Source: Rivularia sp. T60_A2020_040
GTDB taxonomy: Bacteria > Cyanobacteriota > Cyanobacteriia > Cyanobacteriales > Nostocaceae
Length of the DNA: 64,000 bases
Assembly: GCA_015272215.1 (NCBI GenBank)
Contig: JACYMD010000112.1
Span: 16,090-80,089 of the forward strand
Direction: 5' to 3'
Shown here piece by piece: positions 54,203 through 63,258 of this stretch; the first letter of the stretch is position 1; every line of letters starts with the position of its first letter. The notes beneath the pieces are model-generated. The model made no database searches. It was not told where the DNA came from and saw only the letters and a program-made list of their open reading frames with translations. The position numbers were made by a program, and so were the translations under genes.

Positions 54203-55210
54203 TTACCAATCATCATCAGCGTTTTCTTCAAATCTCAATTTTGAGCTTTTAATATAATTTTCATCAATTTCAAAAGCTAACCAATTTCTTTGCAAAGTTT
54301 CAGCAATCCTACCCGTCATATTTGAACCAGCAAAAGGATCTAACACTATATCACCTGGTTCCGTACAAAGATTAATCACAAATTCTGGTAAAGCTTGAGG
54401 AAATCTTGCCGGGTGTGGTTTAAAACCTTGTTCTTTACATCGGCGTTGATAATAATCGTTAGAAGCAGTATTCGAGGCGGAAATGACATTTACCGACTGC
54501 ATTTCTTCTTCCACATAAACTTCCTGTAAAAGTGTAGGTTGTCCGATTTCTTCTTTATTTTCTTGACATCGCCCATCAATAATATTAGGTGGAATAGCTC
54601 CGCCTCTATCATTGCCAAATTTATCGGAAATATCATGACCAGATGGTCTAACTTTAGGTTTATAGCCCTTCTTAAGCAGATTTTTCATTGATTCACTATA
54701 AGGCTTCAAAACCCTTCGATTATTAGCTTTTGGATGCGGTTCCTTTGAAAGCCACCATACTGTATTGACCGAATCTTTTACTCTTTCCCTGCGAATTGTT
54801 ACCCATTCAGCCGGGGTAGGAAGTTTTGCTGGATTATACCAATATAATTCTTGCGCTAAATAAAATCCTATCCCACCTTTTTGTTGTGATTTGCACAAAG
54901 AAATAACTAGTTCAAAATGATAAAGTGAACGAACTGGCATTCCTTTAATCCAACTACCACCAATATCAATAACTAGCGAACCTGTTGGTTTTAGAATCCG
55001 GTGAAATTGCATTGCAAAATCTTTAAACCATTCCACATATTCATCGGCATCTACGTTTCCATATTCTTTTTTACGAACAAGCGCAAATGGTGGAGATGTA
55101 CAAATTAAATCAATACTTTCCTCAGGAATATTTGCAATCAATTCTAAACTATTTCCTAAATATGCAGCGCCAAATTTTGTTTTATAGTATGGGTTACAAT
55201 TAAATTCCAT
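54203..55210 (-). CDS. Site-specific DNA methyltransferase of the restriction-modification locus (beta order)
   Basis: 335 residues. Catalytic motif IV TSPPF (38-42) is near the N-terminus and the SAM-binding motif I DPFAGSNMTG (291-300) near the C-terminus, which is the beta-class order. The SPPF form points to N4-cytosine methylation, though N6-adenine cannot be ruled out. A central region (about 170-250) with RPSGHDISDKFGNDRGGAIPPN is the putative target-recognition part. Third gene of the locus, 113 bp after the endonuclease gene on the same strand. Complete. Confidence 0.9.
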   Translation of the reverse strand: MEFNCNPYYKTKFGAAYLGNSLELIANIPEESIDLICTSPPFALVRKKEYGNVDADEYVEWFKDFAMQFHRILKPTGSLVIDIGGSWIKGMPVRSLYHFELVISLCKSQQKGGIGFYLAQELYWYNPAKLPTPAEWVTIRRERVKDSVNTVWWLSKEPHPKANNRRVLKPYSESMKNLLKKGYKPKVRPSGHDISDKFGNDRGGAIPPNIIDGRCQENKEEIGQPTLLQEVYVEEEMQSVNVISASNTASNDYYQRRCKEQGFKPHPARFPQALPEFVINLCTEPGDIVLDPFAGSNMTGRIAETLQRNWLAFEIDENYIKSSKLRFEENADDDW

Positions 55211-55323
55211 ATAAATAAATTTTGTTAGTACTTGGGTACTCTAAATATTAACAGCACTATTAATCAAAGCATAATTTTTTCTAATTTTTAGCGATTTAAC
55301 TAAGCAATGTGAGATGGAAATTC

Positions 55324-56235
55324 TTAAAAATGACCTTGGTTCAAAACCTTGTCTACAGATGGGCTTGTATTATCAATTAAAGTTTGAATTTTGCTTATCA
55401 TTCTTTGAAATACATCGGGGTAGTATTTAGAAGCATCTAAAAATTCAATATATTCTTGTCTATGAGTGCGTCTTGCTTCTGGTGTACGATATTCCTGCCT
55501 AATATTAGAAGACATTCGTTTCATTTTACGTACTATTAGCACATCATCAATTTGAGTTGAGATGATTGAAACTGGTGTCATATCTAAAAATTCACAAATT
55601 AAAAAATATAGAGAACCAGGAATAGCTATTTTTAAATCTCTACTAGTTGCAACTGCTTCCTGAAACATAGTTTTGTCTAAATTTGTTTTACATTCTGCAC
55701 ATACATAACCTAGATGAGATTCAATTATTTTGTAATTTTTAAAATCTGAATCGAAAGATGTTTTAATATATAATTTCTTACCTAAGATAAAATCTTGGTT
55801 TTTTGTTCTTATGTTCGGTTCTGCAGCTTCACCAAGATTACCAACAGATGACAAAAAACTAAGCCCCGCAAACGTATTTCTAGGACCAAGCTCAAAAGAT
55901 TCGTCTATCCCTCTCAAACTACGAAAAACAAGCTGGGGTAAAAATTCTTCTAAAATAGTATTGTCTAACTTGAGTTGACCTTTTTGCCTGTATAGAAAAT
56001 TATTTGTACTATCAAATATTAGGTTAAGTTCAATAAAACGTTTATATTTATTTGTGATTTCTACAAGCTTATTAACTGTATCAACTTGGGAGCATTCAAC
56101 TGATTCAAGTTCATGAATCCATTCATGATATTTTTTTATGGACTCTTCTACATTTTCTTTATCAGCATCAGGAAGTCGGGGATTTTCAAGACAAGCTATT
56201 AATTTTCCATAATGTGGACGAGAAAGTTCGGGCAT
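55324..56235 (-). CDS. Bpu10I-like type II restriction endonuclease
   Basis: 303 residues. VCAECKTNLDKTMFQEAV carries an ExK pair (Glu181, Lys183), the usual half of a PD-(D/E)xK nuclease centre, with an acidic residue upstream (candidates in QDFILGKK or FDSDF). YFLICEFLDMTPVSI and TQIDDVLIVRKMKRMSSNIRQ match, as I recall it, the Bpu10I endonuclease family, whose prototype cuts an asymmetric 7-bp site as two different subunits. Here one nuclease gene lies between two methyltransferase genes, consistent with protecting the two strands of an asymmetric site separately. Specificity is inferred by family only. Confidence 0.75.
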   Translation of the reverse strand: MPELSRPHYGKLIACLENPRLPDADKENVEESIKKYHEWIHELESVECSQVDTVNKLVEITNKYKRFIELNLIFDSTNNFLYRQKGQLKLDNTILEEFLPQLVFRSLRGIDESFELGPRNTFAGLSFLSSVGNLGEAAEPNIRTKNQDFILGKKLYIKTSFDSDFKNYKIIESHLGYVCAECKTNLDKTMFQEAVATSRDLKIAIPGSLYFLICEFLDMTPVSIISTQIDDVLIVRKMKRMSSNIRQEYRTPEARRTHRQEYIEFLDASKYYPDVFQRMISKIQTLIDNTSPSVDKVLNQGHF

Positions 56236-56274
56236 AATTATAGGAATAAAACATTTTATAAACTTGAATTTTTA

Positions 56275-57477
56275 TCAAACAGCTTTTTGTAATTGATATA
56301 CCTCTTCTGTTAGGTCTAGTTTTGGGGTACTTTTTATAATCATGACCTTTTCAATGGCATTTTCCAAGCATTCCAAATTTTTTTGGCAAACTAAATTAAT
56401 CCCTGCTTTTAAAACGTTATTAGCTACCTCTCTAGCAATATCATCAATGATTTCTTTTGTACATTCAACTTTTAAATTAGTAAAGTTAATTAAATCTTCT
56501 CTGATAATTTTGCCAAATTTATTTTTAAACTTTCTTTTCTGTCTTAAAACTTTTGCATACATCCCAGACTTAATTGCAATTTTTTCAATAATGTCAGCAT
56601 TATAGAAAGGTACTCCAAGAACTGTCGATTCATAACCTACCACAAATACAATGCGTGCATCTTTTTTACTTACCCTCGATATTTCTTTCAAAGTTTCTGC
56701 AATATCTAGGCAATATTGTACAACTGTATAAAAACGATTGGCTCGATTAGCTCTATTAGCTCCAATTTCAGATTTAGCTATTTTCAGCAAATCCCATCCC
56801 AAAATTTCCGCAGATTTTCTATAATTTTGATGATAGTTAAATACGTTAATGTAAGGTGGAGAGGTAACAACAAAATCAATTTTATTATCTGGTAAAGGAA
56901 TCCATCTACAGTCAGATAGGTAAGCGAAAATCTTTTGACTGGAAATTGGTAAATTATCTACCGATTGCATTAATTCATAAACTTTGCTTTGAATTAAGTT
57001 ATTTGTAATTGTATTATTGCCAACATCTAATAAAATTACTAATGCATTAAATAATATTTCTGCATCTTTATTTAAGATATTTTTTAACTTATTAACTTTT
57101 GATTCTAAATCATCAATTGTTTTATCAGTGTCTATCAAAATCTGGAAAGGAAATTCCTCGTTGATATAGTCTCTAATCTGATTTATAGTATTTTTTTTAT
57201 CAGGTTTATTCATAAATTCATAGGTTTTGCTGAGTATCCAAGCTGCTGGATTTATTTCAACACCATATGCTTCAAGGGAACAAGCACCTGCTTCTAATAA
57301 AACAGTTCCACTACCTACAAAAGGGTCAAGAACTACTGAGCTTGGTAAACAGTATGCTTCAAAAATCGTTTCTACTAATTGTGGTGAAAATTGACCCCGC
57401 CAAGAAAATAGATTGGAACGTTTTTTTTCGGCAATATTTAAAAGTTCTTGCTTAATAGGTTTATTAAACTCTTTCAA
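56275..57477 (-). CDS. Site-specific DNA methyltransferase of the restriction-modification locus (motif I first)
   Basis: 400 residues. FSWRGQFSPQLVETIFEAY and the SAM motif DPFVGSGT (51-58) come first, and catalytic TSPPY (205-209) in DFVVTSPPYINVFNYHQNYR follows, so the order is opposite to that of the partner enzyme at 54203. The roughly 130 residues between contain the likely helical insert. The modified base cannot be fixed; TSPPY occurs in both N4-cytosine and N6-adenine enzymes. First gene of the three-gene locus; 39 bp before the endonuclease. Confidence 0.88.
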   Translation of the reverse strand: MKEFNKPIKQELLNIAEKKRSNLFSWRGQFSPQLVETIFEAYCLPSSVVLDPFVGSGTVLLEAGACSLEAYGVEINPAAWILSKTYEFMNKPDKKNTINQIRDYINEEFPFQILIDTDKTIDDLESKVNKLKNILNKDAEILFNALVILLDVGNNTITNNLIQSKVYELMQSVDNLPISSQKIFAYLSDCRWIPLPDNKIDFVVTSPPYINVFNYHQNYRKSAEILGWDLLKIAKSEIGANRANRANRFYTVVQYCLDIAETLKEISRVSKKDARIVFVVGYESTVLGVPFYNADIIEKIAIKSGMYAKVLRQKRKFKNKFGKIIREDLINFTNLKVECTKEIIDDIAREVANNVLKAGINLVCQKNLECLENAIEKVMIIKSTPKLDLTEEVYQLQKAV

Positions 57478-57587
57478 CTGCGAATTTTCCTCTTATTAAA
57501 TATATATTCTATGACTCAATGTAGTTTAACATCGCTTGTTTGTATTAAATCATATTCCTCACCAAGTAAATTTTATGGTCTGTTAGC

Positions 57588-57650
57588 GTAGCGTGTCCGT
57601 CAGGACATAGCCCCCGGATTTATCCGTGGATGTCCGGATTGTAGGCAATG
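57588..57650. repeat. Dispersed palindromic repeat upstream of the restriction-modification locus
   Basis: GTTAGCGTAGCGTGTCCGTCAGGACATAGC followed by CCGGATTTATCCGTGGATGTCCGG: two short palindromes (TGTCC/GGACA; CCGGA/TCCGG) of a type common in Nostoc-like genomes. Confidence 0.6.
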
Positions 57651-57726
57651 TTTAAGCACCATTATTTTATTTATGGGGAACCCTAATTACGAATTACGAA
57701 TTACGAATTATATTCACTCCGTAAGC

Positions 57727-59214
57727 CTACAACCCCAAATCCACCGCTACCCGATGAGCGCAAGCAAACCCGGAAAACGCGACTGCATTCAATCCTTGTC
57801 CAGGAAATGTACTATCTCCGACAATATATAATCCTTCAATTGCCGTCCGATTAAATGGCATCCCCAATAATCCCCGTAACTTTCTTCTCGGAATTGGTCC
57901 ATATGTACCATCAACTCTACCTAAAAATCGCCGATGAGTTTTTGGTGTTCCGGCTTCTAAATAATCTAAATTTGCATCTATCCCCGGAAATATCTTTTCT
58001 AATTTATCGACAATTCGCCAAGTTGTAGCTTCTTTCTTGGCTTCGTATTCTTTCTCAGATAAACCCTGCCATTGATCAATGTAGTGTGTCGCGAACGCAT
58101 GAATGATATGATATCCCTTTGGTGCTAAATCTGGGTCGAGTAATGTGGGGATGGAAACAAAAATTGTCCCTTCGGAATCGCTCATTTTCTCCCACTCGGA
58201 CAATAAAATATGATGACATTCCGTTTCGGGAGTTACCAATTCTGCTTTTACTCCCATATGTAAGCTGAAAAAACTCGGCGACTTTTTGTATCGCTGTTGC
58301 CATTTTTTTTCATTAATTGGTATTTTTACAGGCGAAAGTAGTTTCTCAAAGGTATTCCAGCGGGTAGCGTTAGAAACTACACGTTTGGCACGATATACTT
58401 GATTATTTGCTAGTTTTACGCCTACAACTCGTTTTTTTTCTTCAAGAATTTGGGTGACTCTAGCTTGATATTGAATTTCTCCGCCTTTTTTAATTAAACC
58501 TTCTACCAGCTTTTGAGCAATTTGTCCGACACCACCTTTAGGATAATTAACTCCACCATAATGTCTGTCAGAAAATACCATTCCGGCGTTAATCATTGGT
58601 GTCATGTCGGCAGGTACCACCGACCAGCAATAACATTCTATATCAATAAACTTTAATAATTCTGGGTCTTTAATATATCTTCGTGCTATATCTCCTACGT
58701 TTTGCGGTAGATACTTAGCTAAACTCAAACAAGCGAATGGATGTCTAAAAAAGGTTCGCATTAAATATCGAGGTTCTTCTAAAGACAGTAATTCCATTTG
58801 ATTTAAGCAGTTAAAAACTTGCCAGCACTCGTCATAAAAACGACGAATTCCTTTACTTTCGTGGGGAAAATAAGCAATTAAATTTTGCAAAAATTTTTCA
58901 TAATTTCGTTCGACTGTTAAATCTAAAGAGTTGGGTAAATGATAGTGAATTTGCACGTTATCCGGAATTGTTTCCAAGCTAACATCTACAGCTTTCAAAG
59001 CACGGGTAAGTAAATTAGTCGTTCCCTTTTCCCCAAACCCAAAAATCATCGAAGCACCAACATCAAAGCGATAACCTTCCCGTTCAAAATAGCCAGAACT
59101 ACCACCAGGAATCGTATATGCTTCTAAAACCAGTACTTTCGCACCTTTTGCCACCAACTGAGTCGCAGTTACCAAACCACCAATCCCAGCCCCAATTACG
59201 ATCGCGTCATACAT
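57727..59214 (-). CDS. crtISO: Carotenoid (prolycopene) isomerase CrtISO
   Basis: 495 residues from the ATG at 59214; a start at 59280 would add 22 residues ahead of the strand that should begin the protein. FAD-binding motif DAIVIGAGIGGLVTATQLV leads directly, then EAYTIPGGSSGYFEREGYRFDVGASMIFGFG. The C-terminal GTPKTHRRFLGRVDGTYGPIP and GLYIVGDSTFPGQGLNAVAFSG are typical of CrtISO as opposed to phytoene desaturases. It isomerises poly-cis lycopene to all-trans with reduced FAD. Also called crtH. Complete. Confidence 0.95.
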   Translation of the reverse strand: MYDAIVIGAGIGGLVTATQLVAKGAKVLVLEAYTIPGGSSGYFEREGYRFDVGASMIFGFGEKGTTNLLTRALKAVDVSLETIPDNVQIHYHLPNSLDLTVERNYEKFLQNLIAYFPHESKGIRRFYDECWQVFNCLNQMELLSLEEPRYLMRTFFRHPFACLSLAKYLPQNVGDIARRYIKDPELLKFIDIECYCWSVVPADMTPMINAGMVFSDRHYGGVNYPKGGVGQIAQKLVEGLIKKGGEIQYQARVTQILEEKKRVVGVKLANNQVYRAKRVVSNATRWNTFEKLLSPVKIPINEKKWQQRYKKSPSFFSLHMGVKAELVTPETECHHILLSEWEKMSDSEGTIFVSIPTLLDPDLAPKGYHIIHAFATHYIDQWQGLSEKEYEAKKEATTWRIVDKLEKIFPGIDANLDYLEAGTPKTHRRFLGRVDGTYGPIPRRKLRGLLGMPFNRTAIEGLYIVGDSTFPGQGLNAVAFSGFACAHRVAVDLGL

Positions 59215-59680
59215 AATTTTGAATTGATAATTAATATTTATTATTAAAAGGGACAAGGGGATGGGGAGACAAGGGGACAAGGGGAAATAATAACTCCTAA
59301 CTCCCGTACAGACGTAGCAATGCTACTCCTAACTCCCGTACAGACGTAGCAATGCTACGTCTCTACAAAACTCCTAAATCCTAACTCTTAAGATAATCCA
59401 AAATCTAAAATCTAAAATCCAAAATAAAAAAAAGAGGGACAAGTCCGCAATGCCGACTAATCCCGTCTGCCGTTCCTTAAAGAGAGGAGAACACTGAGAA
59501 GTAATATAGCGTTGATTGAGAATAAATGTCAACTACTAATTAGAAAAATTCTCAACAAAATTTCAATAATATTTCAATAAATTTTGTAAGGGTTTATTTT
59601 TGGTATTAGCGGGCAGCTTAAAACAGTATTATGATGTTTGGCGTTGTCATACCTTATATATTGAAGCTTTTACATTTATT
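59215..59680. other. Divergent region between crtISO and upp with repeats and a GC-richer block
   Basis: Contains two GTACAGACGTAGCAATGCTAC palindromes (59306-59326 and 59338-59366), an ATCTAAAATCTAAAATCC tract (59402-59420) and, at about 59430-59510, an A-run followed by a GC-richer block (GGGACAAGTCCGCAATGCCG...GTCTGCCGTTCC, then GAGAGGAG) that may be a transcribed leader. No gene. Confidence 0.5.
59306..59366. repeat. Two tandem GTACAGACGTAGCAATGCTAC palindromes
   Basis: The first copy (59306-59326) lacks the outer CGTCTCTAC arm; the second (59338-59366) is complete. Confidence 0.85.
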
Positions 59681-60331
59681 ATGACGCTACAACTGCGCGT
59701 TTACGTTCCACCTCATCCTTTAATCAAGCACTGGTTAGCAGTTGCTCGCGATGCTGGTACACCTTCTGTATTGTTTCGTTCTGCGATGACTGAATTGGGA
59801 CGTTGGCTAACTTACGAAGCTGCTAGGGAATGGCTACCAACTTTAGAATCAACAGTTCAAACTCCATTGGGAGTATGTCCTGCTACATTCATTAATCCTG
59901 AAATTCCTGTAGCGGTGGTGCCGATTTTACGAGCAGGATTGGGATTGCTTGAAGGAGCGCAAACTTTGCTACCTTTAGCATCTATTTATCATTTGGGCTT
60001 GGTGCGAAATGAGGAAACTTTGCAACCCCGATGTTATCTCAATAAGCTACCAGAAAAAATTGACCCCCAAACCAGAGTGTTAATTACCGACCCCATGCTA
60101 GCTACGGGAGGCTCTATAATGGCTGCGATGTCGGAATTAACTCAACGGGGTGTAGACCCGGCTTTAACGCGGATTGTCTGCGTCGTTGCCTCTCCTCCGG
60201 CGTTACAACAATTGAGTACAGCTTATCCGAGTTTAAATATCTATACCGCAGCAATTGACGAAGTTGTTAACGAGCGTGGTTTTATTGTACCGGGATTAGG
60301 AGATGCTGGCGATCGCACTTTTGGGACTTAA
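59681..60331 (+). CDS. upp: Uracil phosphoribosyltransferase
   Basis: 216 residues from the ATG at 59681; the frame extends upstream to 59600 but MTLQLRVYVPPHPLIKHWL is the normal start. PVAVVPILRAGLGLLEG and the PRPP-binding loop VLITDPMLATGGSIMAAM are diagnostic, and the uracil site is GFIVPGLGDAGDRTFGT at the end. It makes UMP from uracil and PRPP in pyrimidine salvage. Complete; no operon partner is obvious. Confidence 0.96.
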   Translation: MTLQLRVYVPPHPLIKHWLAVARDAGTPSVLFRSAMTELGRWLTYEAAREWLPTLESTVQTPLGVCPATFINPEIPVAVVPILRAGLGLLEGAQTLLPLASIYHLGLVRNEETLQPRCYLNKLPEKIDPQTRVLITDPMLATGGSIMAAMSELTQRGVDPALTRIVCVVASPPALQQLSTAYPSLNIYTAAIDEVVNERGFIVPGLGDAGDRTFGT

Positions 60332-60411
60332 GTTAGTATTTCTCTAGGACTGACTACAAAAAAAGTGATGATTAAAGTAGGAAGTAGCAATAGAGATGGA
60401 CGGTAAATATT

Positions 60412-60771
60412 ATGAGTCAACGCGATGGTTTTGCGAGCGGTTTTTTTGCTGGAGCGATTTTTGGTAGCATCGTTGGCGGTGTTATCGGGACGTTGGTAGC
60501 GCAAAGACGCGATGGGGCAGAATTAACAGAAGATGAACGAGAACAGCAAGTAACAGGTACAGGTAATTTAAATGATAAATCTACCAAACGACAGATGCGA
60601 GGGATGCCATCTTCAGGTATTGAAATGGAAGTAGCACGACGCTCACTAGAAGATAAAATTGCTCAATTAAACGCCACAATCGATGAAGTACGCGACCAAT
60701 TAGGCAATGTAAACAATAATTCTGGTGAGGTAAATCAACTTTCAGATCGTAGTGAAGAATTACAGTCTTAA
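60412..60771 (+). CDS. Small glycine-zipper membrane protein with coiled coil
   Basis: 119 residues. A glycine-rich helix at about 7-30 (ASGFFAGAIFGSIVGGVIGTLVA) with GxxxG spacing is followed by a polar region and a helical C-terminus (RRSLEDKIAQLNATIDEVRDQLGNV) of coiled-coil character. Similar small proteins (YtxH-like) are common in cyanobacteria and may sit in thylakoid or plasma membrane; function unknown. It follows upp by 80 bp on the same strand. Confidence 0.75.
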   Translation: MSQRDGFASGFFAGAIFGSIVGGVIGTLVAQRRDGAELTEDEREQQVTGTGNLNDKSTKRQMRGMPSSGIEMEVARRSLEDKIAQLNATIDEVRDQLGNVNNNSGEVNQLSDRSEELQS

Positions 60772-60942
60772 AGAAATATTCATAAATTGAGCGGAATTTG
60801 AACGATAACTTGTTTTATAGCCGCTCAAAATCTATCTGAAAAAAGATAAATACCGAAACCGTCTTCTCGGCAATAACAGTACTAACTAAATTAAAATCGA
60901 TCATAAGACGGCTTTTACCTAAACTCAAAACACCAAAAATTT

Positions 60943-61218
60943 ATGTCTTTATTGATCAACACACTACTCACATTCATCCAGATTTACAGTTTTCTATTGA
61001 TTGCTCGAGTTCTGTTAACCTGGTTCCCACAAATTGAATGGTATAATCAACCATTTGCAGCACTCAGTCAGATAACCGACCCTTATCTGAATCTTTTCCG
61101 CAATATAATTCCCCCTTTAGGAGGAATTGATTTATCTCCGCTTTTGGCTTTCTTAGCACTAAATTTAGCTAGTGGACTTCTCGCAAGTTTAGCAGGGCCG
61201 CTGAGTTCGAGTTTTTAA
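60943..61218 (+). CDS. YggT family membrane protein
   Basis: 91 residues with two membrane helices. LLINTLLTFIQIYSFLLIARVLLTWFP, then ITDPYLNLFRNIIPPLGGIDLSPLLAFLAL match the YggT/Ycf19 family (the DPYLNLFRxxIPPxGGxDxSP motif). Relatives in plastids (CCB3, Ycf19) act in cytochrome b6 haem attachment or nucleoid distribution; the role of this copy is open. Complete. Confidence 0.93.
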   Translation: MSLLINTLLTFIQIYSFLLIARVLLTWFPQIEWYNQPFAALSQITDPYLNLFRNIIPPLGGIDLSPLLAFLALNLASGLLASLAGPLSSSF

Positions 61219-61299
61219 ATTGGTCAAAGTTACCTATGAAGTATGAAGTTTTGATTTTCATCTTCATACTTCAAATACTTGATGATTATTAATTATTCA

Positions 61300-61734
61300 T
61301 CAGTAACGCACTTTAGAAGTAAATCCTGACGCTTTAAACTGCTTTAACTTTAATGGTGTAGGTTGATTTGCTGGAACGGTAATTCTCATTTCAAAATTGC
61401 TTTCTCCTGGTGGTACTTCAGTGATAGAACCCAGACGAGTCCGGTTTTGCATCACCGAGTTATTATTTGCATCGTAAATCCTTCCAAAAATGTCTGCATC
61501 ATATACAGTTTTATTCGTCATGTTTTTGGCTGTACCCGTGACAATAAAACAATTTGCAGCCCGACTAGCACCACCACTAGTTACATTCCCTTGGGCTAAT
61601 TCTGGCGGACATTCTTGGTAAGATATATCAGATAAAGGAATTTGGGTGATTGCTAAAGCAGAGGGAGAATAAATCCAGGAGAATACCCCAATCACGCAAG
61701 AAATACACAAAATTGTTAGCGATCGCAACAACAT
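61300..61734 (-). CDS. Secreted FxLYD-like domain protein
   Basis: 144 residues from the ATG at 61734; a GTG at 61773 adds 13 residues before the signal peptide. Signal peptide of about 28 residues (TILCISCVIGVFSW, cut near SALA). The mature part has CFIVTGTAKNMTNKTVYDADIFGRIYDANNN, GSITEVPPGESNFEMRITVPA and PLKLKQFKASGF, the pattern of the FxLYD or DUF3426-like Ig-type fold. Two Cys may pair. Exported, function unknown. Confidence 0.78.
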   Translation of the reverse strand: MLLRSLTILCISCVIGVFSWIYSPSALAITQIPLSDISYQECPPELAQGNVTSGGASRAANCFIVTGTAKNMTNKTVYDADIFGRIYDANNNSVMQNRTRLGSITEVPPGESNFEMRITVPANQPTPLKLKQFKASGFTSKVRY

Positions 61735-61849
61735 AAAATACACCGCCCAATTAAATAGAATTATCGAATACACTTAAGATTCAGCTTATCAGTTAATCAT
61801 GCGTCGGGTGTAAGATACCAGTTAACCTCTAACCTTTAACCTTTGACCT

Positions 61850-62965
61850 TTATTTATTTATAATCGAATCATCTGCCACATCTTGATTTTTTAAATTTAT
61901 ATCGACAAAAGCAATATTAGTTTCTGTTTGATTGTTCCCATTAGCTGAGTGCCAGTTATTCAGAACATCTTTAACTAAAATTTCTTCAATAAACACTTGT
62001 AGCACAAGTACTAACGGAATTGCGAGAAATACACCCAAGAAACCAAAGAAACTAGCAAATATGACTACGGCTAGCAAAGTTATCACTGGTAATAAAGATA
62101 CTTGAGATCTCATGACTAAAGGTAGAACAACAAAACTTTCCAGCTGCTGAAGAACAAAATATAATACAACTACAGCAATTGCTTTCCAAGGTGCATCAAG
62201 TAGCGCTAATAATAACGGTGGAATCAAACTTAATGTTGGTCCAACATTAGGAATAAACTCTAATAATCCTGCTAAAATTGCATTAATTAAAGGTAGTCGC
62301 ACACCCAAAATTAATAAGCCAACATAGCTTAAACCACCAATAAAAAACATTGTCAGCAGCGTACCTTTAATCCAACCGACTAAATAATGTTCGCACTTGC
62401 CAAGAATTTCATCCATGCGACGACGATAAAAAGCTGGAAACAGCATGATAAAACCGCTGCGATAGGGTTTAGGATCTAATAAAAGCATTATAGTTAAAAC
62501 TAGGAAAAGCAGTAAGTTTACAACAATATTCAGAGACTGACTTAAAATTAAAAAGAAGTTTCCTAAAATTCTATCTAACCAAGTTTGTAAACCTTGAGTC
62601 AGATATTGTAATCCTTGAATTTCTTCTAAAACTTGTGGGGGAAGTTCTTTTAGAAGCCAATTATTCCACAACTGTATTTGATCAAGAGCTTTTGGTACAA
62701 TCAAAGTAAACTCGCGCAATTGTTCAATAATTTGTGGAAGAACAAGTGCGAAAAAACCCGATATAATTGTAAGGAGTAAAATAACTGATATCGCAACTGC
62801 AAAGCCTCGGGGAATACGAATTTTTTGTAAAATTTGGACAATTTGATTTAAAACTGTTGCCAAAACTATAGCCGCGAAGAATATCAGCAGAACTTGTTTA
62901 ATCTGCCACAAAATATAAACTGATACTACTAAAGCAAAGAAACCTACCCATTTACCAAAACGCAC
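61850..62965 (-). CDS. AI-2E/PerM family permease
   Basis: 371 residues from a GTG at 62965, which follows GGAGGA with normal spacing; the frame is open upstream to a TTG at 63076 (ATG at 63061), adding up to 37 less typical residues. The family order is seen: FGKWVGFFALVVSVYILWQIKQVLLIFFAAIVLATVLNQIV, the soluble middle with LPPQVLEEIQGLQYLTQGLQ, and the conserved YVGLLILGVRLPLINAILAGLLEFIPNVGPTLSLIPP and PLVMRSQVSLLPVITLLAVV. About eight helices. Members export AI-2 or act in Na+/H+ exchange; cyanobacterial roles are unknown. Confidence 0.88.
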   Translation of the reverse strand: MRFGKWVGFFALVVSVYILWQIKQVLLIFFAAIVLATVLNQIVQILQKIRIPRGFAVAISVILLLTIISGFFALVLPQIIEQLREFTLIVPKALDQIQLWNNWLLKELPPQVLEEIQGLQYLTQGLQTWLDRILGNFFLILSQSLNIVVNLLLFLVLTIMLLLDPKPYRSGFIMLFPAFYRRRMDEILGKCEHYLVGWIKGTLLTMFFIGGLSYVGLLILGVRLPLINAILAGLLEFIPNVGPTLSLIPPLLLALLDAPWKAIAVVVLYFVLQQLESFVVLPLVMRSQVSLLPVITLLAVVIFASFFGFLGVFLAIPLVLVLQVFIEEILVKDVLNNWHSANGNNQTETNIAFVDINLKNQDVADDSIINK

Positions 62966-63258
62966 AGAATTCCTCCGTGTTTTTCCAAATTCTACTAGTG
63001 TATATGTAGAATATTTGTTTAAATTACTTCTGTCTTCCTCCTTAAGTAAGTAACATTTCATCTGGAATAGAGACAATAAAAATTAATATCCATCTACAGA
63101 AAGATAAAACATAATTGAGTATTCAACTAATCTATGGACTTTTGCTGTCAGACTGGGATTTGCAATCCCAGGCGGATAAAAATTAAGTCAAACAATGAGT
63201 AATTATTTTGACGATGGCTTTTTATGGTGCAAAATATGAAAAAACTAGTTTTTCAAAC

